Positions 58,346-64,000 of a stretch of 64,000 nt of DNA are shown here, piece after piece. Source of the DNA: Thiothrix winogradskyi (GTDB lineage: Bacteria > Pseudomonadota > Gammaproteobacteria > Thiotrichales > Thiotrichaceae). A model generated the notes under the pieces. It searched no databases, was not told the DNA's origin, and saw nothing but the letters and a program-made list of their open reading frames with translations. How positions within the stretch are numbered: the first letter of the stretch is position 1; every line of letters starts with the position of its first letter. Location of the stretch: NCBI RefSeq assembly GCF_021650935.1, contig NZ_CP091244.1:2480001-2544000 (forward strand). Direction: 5' to 3'. The position numbers and the translations under genes are program-made.

Positions 58346-58800
58346 GGCAGGTATTTTCCACCTGCTGCAATCAGAATGGTGAGCACGCCAATCAGCGTGT
58401 TAATGCCGATCATTACTCGGATTTGCGCTAACGCTTTGCCACCGTCAGACCAGCTTTGGGCGGCGACGGCTTTTCGCAATTTTTGATAAGGGGCGAAATA
58501 GACATGGAAGAAGATCAGCATCATCACCAGTCCCAGCCCATTCATGAGGTGTACGAATACTGGCGCATTCGCAAAACCACCGTATGGTCCAAGCAGCATC
58601 CAGTAACCAGAACCGAGAATGATGATAATGGCAGCCCAGACCCAAGGGAAAAAGCGCCCAAACACGCCATTCCATAAGGTTAGACGTTGTGGTGGTTCCA
58701 ATACGGTTGCTGCCACTGGGCGTAATGCCATGTAAGCGAAAAACATGCCGCCTACCCAGATGACGACGGCGAGAACGTGTAAAGCTAATGCGATGGACAT
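58342..58800 (-). CDS. CopD-like membrane protein
   Basis: The 152 aa protein starts at ATG 58800 behind AGGAGACATTTC; a longer frame to 58842 lacks a site. Four membrane helices are visible: ALALHVLAVVIWVGGMFFAY, VWAAIIIILGSGYWMLL, VHLMNGLGLVMMLIFFHVYF and IGINTLIGVLTILIAAGG. His and Trp in the first helix fit CopD/DUF2269-type proteins, often linked to copper or haem handling. Coupled to the HExxH gene downstream. Confidence 0.78.
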   Translation of the reverse strand: MSIALALHVLAVVIWVGGMFFAYMALRPVAATVLEPPQRLTLWNGVFGRFFPWVWAAIIIILGSGYWMLLGPYGGFANAPVFVHLMNGLGLVMMLIFFHVYFAPYQKLRKAVAAQSWSDGGKALAQIRVMIGINTLIGVLTILIAAGGKYLP

Positions 58801-58814
58801 GAAATGTCTCCTGA

Positions 58815-60959
58815 TTACAGTTTTTTCAAGGCGGTTAGCCATTTGCTCATGGCGCTGGGTTTGGCTCGCTGTTCTTCTGCCTGGTAAACGTAACCACCGT
58901 AGTCGTCACCGTAACCGCTGTGCAAATCCACGCGATTCAGCAATATTCCTGCCAGTGGCGCTTGTGCACGGCGTAAACGGATCAGTGCATTTTCCAGCAT
59001 TACCATGCGGGTATGTTCGGCACGAACCGTGAGTAAGGTGGCGGAAGCTTGCGAGGCAAGAATTAACGCATCCGCTAACCCTAACACAGGTGGACCATCC
59101 AAGATAATCTGATCGAAGTTTTGTTTGGCACTTTCCAGCAAGGCACGCATGTGCGGTGAAGACAGCAGTTCAGCCGGGTCGTCGGGTAAACTTCCTGCCG
59201 TTAACAGGTATAAGTTCGGAATATCTGTGGTTTGAATCAGTTCACGACTATCTAATGCACCCGCTAGGTAATTGGCTAAACCGTGTTGTGCATGGATTCC
59301 CAGCGTTTTGTGCAGTGAGGGGTTACGCAAATCGGCATCCACTAGCAGGACGCGATTACCTGCTGAGGCATAAGCACAGGCTAAGTTGCTGGCAGTGGTG
59401 GTTTTGCCTTCATTGGGGCTGGCACTGGTGATGAAAATGATCGGGGTGTCATCACCTTGGTGCGTAAACCGTAAACTGGTACGCAGCGAACGGAATGCTT
59501 CGGCAATAGCTGAACGCGGTTTGCTAATGGTGGCGGTTGCCAACTGGCGGCTGTTAGCGTCGCTGGTTTCTGCCATGACACCGAGAACCGGTAGTTGGGT
59601 GGCGCGTTCTAAGGCGTTAATATCTTTGACCATATCATCCAGAAACTCACGCATGAATGCTGCCGATATGCCCAGTAACAGCCCCAATAAACCACCAAAC
59701 AGCAGGTTTGTGGATAGATTCGGTTTGAATTTTTTCAGCGGAATTTGTGCCTGGTCGATAATGGCAATGTTATTGGCGACGACACCACCGGCGATATTGA
59801 TTTCTTTGAGGCGTTGTTGCAGATTTTGGTAGAGTTCCTGATTGGTCGTAACCTCACGTTTGAGGGTGCTGTAAGCAATGGTGGTGTCTTGTTCCTGCAT
59901 CGCTTCGGTTTTGGCTTTGGTGATGCCGTCGCGAATCATGCTTTCTTTGCGTTTAGTGGTTTCGAGTTCGCCTTTAAGGGAATCACGTTTGGCAGTGACT
60001 TCAATTTCAATGTCGTTTTCGAGTTTAGTGATTTCTCTGGCTAAATTCGCAATTGATTGCTTTTGTTGCTGCGCTTTAAGCTTGTCGAGGCGTTGTTCCA
60101 TCGTTTGGAAGTAAGCTGCGTCTTTTTTTTCCAATACGTTGATACGGTCGCTTAAGGAGCGGTTTTTATCGGTGAGGATTTCATAGCGGCTTTCTTGCTC
60201 GATGCGTTGTTTTTGGATTTTGATAAGTTCTTCAGAAAGCTGTTTCAATGCCAATGCTGAGGTGGTGGATTCCTCACCATCGAGTTGGAATATGCCATGG
60301 TCGCGGGCATATTGATTCAAGCGTTGTTCGGATTCATCCAGCAGCGCTTTGGTTTCCTGCACGGTTTTCGTAAGGTATTCGGAAGCATCGGTGGTGGCGG
60401 ACAAACGTCGCCCGGTATTCATGTCTTTGAACGTGTCGACTACCGCATTGGCAATTTCGGCAGCTTGTGCAGGGTCTGATGAGGTGTAGCTGATGGCGAC
60501 TAAGCGTGAGTTTTTAACCGGCTCTACTGTCAGATTGTCCAACAGCAAATCTTCCAGTGCGGTTTGTTGGCTGTTGGTATCAGGTGTGCTAAACCATGCT
60601 TTGATTTGACCCATGATTGAGGTGCTGGCAAGCTTTTCTTCGAGTTTTAGCTTGGTGATCACTTGTGAGGCTAATGCACGGCTACGAATCAGTTCAAACT
60701 GTGTTTGATAGAAGTCGCGGGTATCGCGGATGTCACCAGAACCCAGAATATTGTCGATATTCACCACTTTGCTGGATTCGCGTTCGATTTGCAGGGTGGC
60801 AGTGGCGCGATACACGGGTTTACTCAAGAGCGTAATCAGCAGTGCCAATAGCATAATGATGGCAGTGATCAGCATTATCATGCGCCTGCGCCGCAGCAAG
60901 GTACGCCCGAACTCACGTAAATCAAGTGTGTCTGGTTTTTTTAGAAGATCGTTTTGCAT
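58815..60959 (-). CDS. Wzc-type polysaccharide co-polymerase with tyrosine autokinase
   Basis: The 714 aa protein has a Wzz domain between two membrane helices (about 27-47 IMLITAIIMLLALLITLLSK; about 430-450 LLFGGLLGLLLGISAAFMRE), a long periplasmic coiled-coil (about 195-395), and a cytoplasmic BY-kinase domain: Walker A SASPNEGKTTTASNLA, Walker A' VLLVDADLRNPSLHKTLG, and IILDGPPVLGLADALIL. A C-terminal tyrosine cluster YGDDYGGYVYQ is the phosphorylation site. It controls chain length and export of exopolysaccharide. Lies 15 bp upstream of the CopD-like gene and after the acyltransferase. Confidence 0.92.
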   Translation of the reverse strand: MQNDLLKKPDTLDLREFGRTLLRRRRMIMLITAIIMLLALLITLLSKPVYRATATLQIERESSKVVNIDNILGSGDIRDTRDFYQTQFELIRSRALASQVITKLKLEEKLASTSIMGQIKAWFSTPDTNSQQTALEDLLLDNLTVEPVKNSRLVAISYTSSDPAQAAEIANAVVDTFKDMNTGRRLSATTDASEYLTKTVQETKALLDESEQRLNQYARDHGIFQLDGEESTTSALALKQLSEELIKIQKQRIEQESRYEILTDKNRSLSDRINVLEKKDAAYFQTMEQRLDKLKAQQQKQSIANLAREITKLENDIEIEVTAKRDSLKGELETTKRKESMIRDGITKAKTEAMQEQDTTIAYSTLKREVTTNQELYQNLQQRLKEINIAGGVVANNIAIIDQAQIPLKKFKPNLSTNLLFGGLLGLLLGISAAFMREFLDDMVKDINALERATQLPVLGVMAETSDANSRQLATATISKPRSAIAEAFRSLRTSLRFTHQGDDTPIIFITSASPNEGKTTTASNLACAYASAGNRVLLVDADLRNPSLHKTLGIHAQHGLANYLAGALDSRELIQTTDIPNLYLLTAGSLPDDPAELLSSPHMRALLESAKQNFDQIILDGPPVLGLADALILASQASATLLTVRAEHTRMVMLENALIRLRRAQAPLAGILLNRVDLHSGYGDDYGGYVYQAEEQRAKPSAMSKWLTALKKL

Positions 60960-61013
60960 GATATGGGTGGTCTATAGGCCAAGTTGAAATATAGCGCCCG
61001 ATTGTAGCAATTC

Positions 61014-62102
61014 TCAGGGCGTGCGGTTAACAAAGTTGTTGATCCAGCGGCGTGCGGGTGCTTCAAAAAACCAATAGGAACATAAAGCACTGAAGGTCAA
61101 TAGCACGACAAATAAGTAAAAATGCAAGGCTCCGTTGGGATCTATTCCCGCAGGCATGAGTTTTTCGTAGATGCCATGCAGCGGTTTTTGCAGAATATAC
61201 AGTGAAAAACTCGCTTCACCGAGTAATACCAGCCATTTGTGCTGCAATAATTGACTGATCTTGCCGGTATTAAGTGCCAGTAACACAATGAACAGCAAAA
61301 ACAACGGGGCAATGAGTCCATTGGTGTAGTCAAAGGCAATACCACTGGCATCAATCAGCGTTTGGCGGGTAATCAGCAAGACAATGATGAGCGCAGAAAC
61401 CAGTAACAACCCACTGATATTGATACGTGGCGCACTAAAACGGTCAAGGCTGCCCTTTTGCAGCCATGCACCCGCGATAAAACCTATCACAAACGTATTC
61501 AGGTGCATTAACGGGTTGTAAAAAATAAAGTCGTGTAACAGTCCACGCGGCACGTAGGCTGTGGTGTTGAGCAAGAAGCCATGCCCAAGTTGCGTGACCA
61601 GCCATAATATTCCGGCTGCTAGGGTAAGGTTGACCAAATGGTAGCGTTTTACCAACAGAAGCAACAGCGGGAAGCACAAGTAGAAAAAAGCTTCTACGGA
61701 TAATGACCAGCCGGGCGCATTCAGGGTGAGGGGATAGCCCGGAACCCATGCCTGCAACATGCTGACACTGAGGGCAACCGTCAACGGCTCACTGCCAGCC
61801 GTTTGGTATTTCGCCGCTATCATGAGCAATAGAGCTAGTAGGTAGACAGGGTAAATACGTGCGATTCGTGCCCACCAGTAACGCCGCGTCGCAAAGGCTT
61901 TCTGCGGTTGCTCAGGTTGATAATAGGCAATCGCCATAATAAAGCCGGAAAGCACGTAAAAGTAACTGACCGCAATTGGTCCAGCCGCTAACACCGGGTT
62001 CACCCACGGCAAATTCGCAGGAAACACCGTCATGCCATAATGAAAAAACACCACCGTTAGTGCGGCGACATAACGGGTGAAGGTCAGTTGTTCGATTCTC
62101 AC
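61014..62102 (-). CDS. Acyltransferase family 3 (OafA/ExoZ type)
   Basis: The 362 aa integral membrane protein has about ten helices. The N terminus RIEQLTFTRYVAALTVVFFH holds the family's Arg and catalytic-type His; FYVLSGFIMAIAYY and RIARIYPVYLLALLLMI follow, then GWSLSVEAFFYLCFPLLLLL. Family members put acetyl or other acyl groups on exported sugars. Its place between the priming glycosyltransferase and Wzc suggests it decorates the exopolysaccharide. Confidence 0.9.
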   Translation of the reverse strand: MRIEQLTFTRYVAALTVVFFHYGMTVFPANLPWVNPVLAAGPIAVSYFYVLSGFIMAIAYYQPEQPQKAFATRRYWWARIARIYPVYLLALLLMIAAKYQTAGSEPLTVALSVSMLQAWVPGYPLTLNAPGWSLSVEAFFYLCFPLLLLLVKRYHLVNLTLAAGILWLVTQLGHGFLLNTTAYVPRGLLHDFIFYNPLMHLNTFVIGFIAGAWLQKGSLDRFSAPRINISGLLLVSALIIVLLITRQTLIDASGIAFDYTNGLIAPLFLLFIVLLALNTGKISQLLQHKWLVLLGEASFSLYILQKPLHGIYEKLMPAGIDPNGALHFYLFVVLLTFSALCSYWFFEAPARRWINNFVNRTP

Positions 62103-62117
62103 GGGTGTGCAGGGGCG

Positions 62118-63518
62118 CTAGTAAGCATTTTTGTCATGCAAGGTTTTGAATGCAGTGACGAAAATGATTCTGAGATCCAGTGTCAGGCTCCAGCTACGGA
62201 TGTATTCCATATCGAGTTCTACCCGTTTTTCCATTTTGAACAGGGTGTCAGTTTCGCCGCGCCAGCCGTTTACTTGTGCCCAGCCGGTAATGCCGGGTTT
62301 CATCAAATGACGACGCATATAGCCGGGAATGAGTTGGCGGTATTCTTCATTATGCGCAACGGCGTGCGGGCGTGGGCCAACAATTGACATATGACCTTGC
62401 AGTACATTGAAGAATTGCGGCAGTTCATCCAGTGATGTTTTACGCAGGAATGCGCCAACACGGGTAATCCGGCAATCGTTACGGGTGGCTTGCTTAATAT
62501 GTTTACCATTTTCACAAACCGTCATGGTGCGAAACTTGAGTACTTGGAACGTTTCCCCGCGTAAGCCATGCCGGGTTTGCTTGAATAAAATCGGGCCGCG
62601 TGAAGTCAGTTTGATCGCCAGTGCGATTCCGAGCATCAAAGGGGATACCAATAACAGAATCAACATGCCTAACAATAAATCTTCAATGCGTTTAATGAAG
62701 GCGTGATGCACCGACATCGGTGCGTCGTAAATGCGTAGGATGGGGGTTTCAGCAATTTCCATGTAACGACTGTGTAGCAAGGTGTTGGTGAAGTCGTCGG
62801 GAATTAAACGGATTGGCGTGATGGTATCAGCCAGTTCATTAATCAGACGTTTGGATAACAGGGATTGTTCGGAGGAGGGCGCAAGGTAAATTTGATCCCA
62901 CTCGCCAGTGCGAGCGGCTTCTTTCATGGCGCTTGCATCACCCAGTCGGGCATAGTGCCGGGGGAGTTCCAGCTCAGTGCCATCATCTTCCAAATGGTAA
63001 AATCCCGCGATTTGAAAGCCAGAGTGAGGTTGGCTATCAATCATTTGGGCAAAGTGCAAGCCTTGTTTGGTAATGCCCGCAATCGCAATGCTATGGTTGT
63101 TGAGACCGATGCGTTTGAGCGAGGCTTGCAAGATACGCAGGGCATAACGGCTGCTGATTAATAAGACTGGGGTGATGAATAACCAGCCTATCAATACAAA
63201 GCGTGAAAATTCTTCGGAAGTTTTTGCCGCAAAAATGATAAAAATGAGGAACAAAAAGGTGACTAACCAAGTCACAATAAGGCGGATGACTTCATCACGG
63301 AAGAATGGGCGTCCACTCCATGAAGTGTAAATGTCGGTAAACCGACCAATCAGACCAAACAGCAAGGAAGCGCCCAAGCCGATGATGAGATAACCTTGAA
63401 TGTTATAGGTACTGGAATGCAAAGAAGCGAGCAGCAGAATGCCCAAAATGATCAGCGTATCGGTGCTGCGGTAGACCAATTCAGCACTGATTCTATTGTT
63501 TACCTTCAAATTTTCCAT
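62118..63518 (-). CDS. Undecaprenyl-phosphate hexose-1-phosphate transferase (WcaJ type)
   Basis: I choose ATG 63518 (466 aa, MENLKVNNRISAELVYRSTD) because a GAGG site lies upstream and the further 50 codons to 63668 look non-coding. About four N-terminal membrane helices and a CoA-binding-like domain (ALRILQASLKRIGLNNHSIA) precede the catalytic sugar-transferase domain: KRIEDLLLGMLILLLVSPLM, KFRTMTVCENGKH, RKTSLDELPQFFNVLQGHMS, VGPRPHAVAHNEEYRQLI and KPGITGWAQVNGWRGETDT. It starts assembly of the repeat unit on the lipid carrier, most likely with glucose or galactose 1-phosphate. Confidence 0.93.
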   Translation of the reverse strand: MENLKVNNRISAELVYRSTDTLIILGILLLASLHSSTYNIQGYLIIGLGASLLFGLIGRFTDIYTSWSGRPFFRDEVIRLIVTWLVTFLFLIFIIFAAKTSEEFSRFVLIGWLFITPVLLISSRYALRILQASLKRIGLNNHSIAIAGITKQGLHFAQMIDSQPHSGFQIAGFYHLEDDGTELELPRHYARLGDASAMKEAARTGEWDQIYLAPSSEQSLLSKRLINELADTITPIRLIPDDFTNTLLHSRYMEIAETPILRIYDAPMSVHHAFIKRIEDLLLGMLILLLVSPLMLGIALAIKLTSRGPILFKQTRHGLRGETFQVLKFRTMTVCENGKHIKQATRNDCRITRVGAFLRKTSLDELPQFFNVLQGHMSIVGPRPHAVAHNEEYRQLIPGYMRRHLMKPGITGWAQVNGWRGETDTLFKMEKRVELDMEYIRSWSLTLDLRIIFVTAFKTLHDKNAY

Positions 63519-63836
63519 GCAACCGTTATCCTCTGACAATGGCTGCGCCAACAAGCCATCATGGAGTTTATTGTCAATAAGTAAACTTGTATTAACTTTG
63601 CTGAGGTCTGATGTAGAAAAACAACAGGTCAGCTTGTTGTTACAAGTAGTGTAATATAATGACAGCAAGCACTATCTATCTGTTATACAAACAAATACGC
63701 TGTCATTGTGCAACTATTTAAGACACTCGGTAGTTGCTAAAACTGCTCCCTAATATAGCCTATGTTTGGGTTTTTTGTCGTAAAAAAAATACAAACGGCA
63801 TTGGCCAAAATATTATGCATCTGCCTGATAAGTATT
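63519..63836. other. Intergenic region upstream of the priming glycosyltransferase
   Basis: AT-rich spacer of about 318 bp. It holds an inverted repeat AATGACAGC (63658-63666) / GCTGTCATT (63699-63707) with a 32-bp centre, which may be an operator for the leftward exopolysaccharide genes. I see no clear -35/-10 pair and no gene. Confidence 0.5.
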
Positions 63837-64000
63837 TCAGCGCGAAGACTGATCTTTCTCCCAAGTATAGGTTTGTAAGTGACGATATTGCCGTGCAGCC
63901 CGCCAGCGAATGACACTTGCAATCAACAGGTAGATCATGGCGGGTACAGCATTCCGGCTGAAAAGTTTATCGAGTAAGATGCTAGAGTAAGCTTTTTTGT
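63837..64000 (-). CDS. C-terminal end of a gene cut by the window edge
   Basis: The minus-strand frame is open from the window edge to TGA at 63839-63837 (54 codons): ...SILLDKLFSRNAVPAMIYLL then IASVIRWRAARQYRHLQTYT and WEKDQSSR. A membrane-like segment (AVPAMIYLLIASVI) and a basic-aromatic tail are visible. Given the setting it could be the tail of a membrane glycosyltransferase or other exopolysaccharide protein, but no family motif is in view. Confidence 0.55.
   Translation of the reverse strand, partial: KKAYSSILLDKLFSRNAVPAMIYLLIASVIRWRAARQYRHLQTYTWEKDQSSR

Noticed and set aside
63737..63922. Minus-strand 61-codon open frame near the right edge
   Set aside because: It overlaps the better supported C-terminal end of a gene entering from the edge (63837-64000) in another frame.

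Overview
The window reads as a Gram-negative chromosome, most likely a gammaproteobacterium. KdsA (LPS Kdo synthesis), the eno-ftsB-ispD order, a class I ketol-acid reductoisomerase, an elongator tRNA-Met close to the enterobacterial one, and a Wzc/WcaJ exopolysaccharide locus all point that way. Gene content would suit a Thiothrix-like sulfur oxidiser, but that is an impression from content only; no marker gene here settles it. The DNA is densely coding, with many overlapping stop/start codons and several families of GC-rich palindromic repeats between genes.

Layout. 1-4000: a type I restriction-modification locus (hsdM, hsdS, partial hsdR, leftward) broken up by palindromic repeats and one small opposed ORF. 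4200-5900: a lipoprotein and a secreted protein of the DUF1566/Lcl type. 5900-12500: a leftward metabolic operon (an unusual TPP enzyme between transketolase and phosphoketolase, a DUF1537 sugar-acid kinase, a class V aminotransferase) with a divergent IclR regulator and three copies of one palindromic operator-like sequence. 12566-13557: an IS982-family insertion sequence landed exactly at the stop codon of terB. 13561-24626: a large tellurium/stress (Ter) locus: leftward terZ-terA-terD-terD-terC-terB plus an ATP-grasp gene, and divergent from these a TerD-protease fusion, PRTase-TRSP, HAD, StiP/PELOTA and HpcH-like lyase genes, the last four coupled by overlapping starts. A vapBC-type pair follows.

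25500-34600: phosphate-related genes: lipoprotein 5'-nucleotidase, Tat-exported PhoX, two GT4 glycosyltransferases, a PAP2 phosphatase, PhoB, and a good Pho-box candidate in front of one glycosyltransferase. This set suggests phosphate scavenging and perhaps replacement of phospholipid by glycolipid. 34800-41000: pyrG-kdsA-eno, a low-complexity SKGDKG-repeat protein, ftsB-ispD. 41000-46200: glycolate oxidase glcDEF and an ABC1/UbiB-family kinase. 46460-50800: sufBCD-sufT-sufE without sufS. 50800-53550: a frameshifted tetR and small genes (DCC, DUF924, lipocalin, DUF3429). 53605-53681: tRNA-Met. 53840-57880: ilvI-ilvH-ilvC and a DUF1624 membrane protein. 57850-64000: an HExxH protein, a CopD-like protein, then the exopolysaccharide locus (Wzc-type autokinase, acyltransferase, priming glycosyltransferase, end of another gene).

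Main points for a second look: the TerD-trypsin fusion in the Ter cluster; an in-frame palindromic repeat inside the PRTase-TRSP gene; the TPP enzyme/DUF1537 operon with its operators; the IS982 insertion at the terB stop; the frameshifted tetR; and the Pho-box/glycosyltransferase/PAP2 group.
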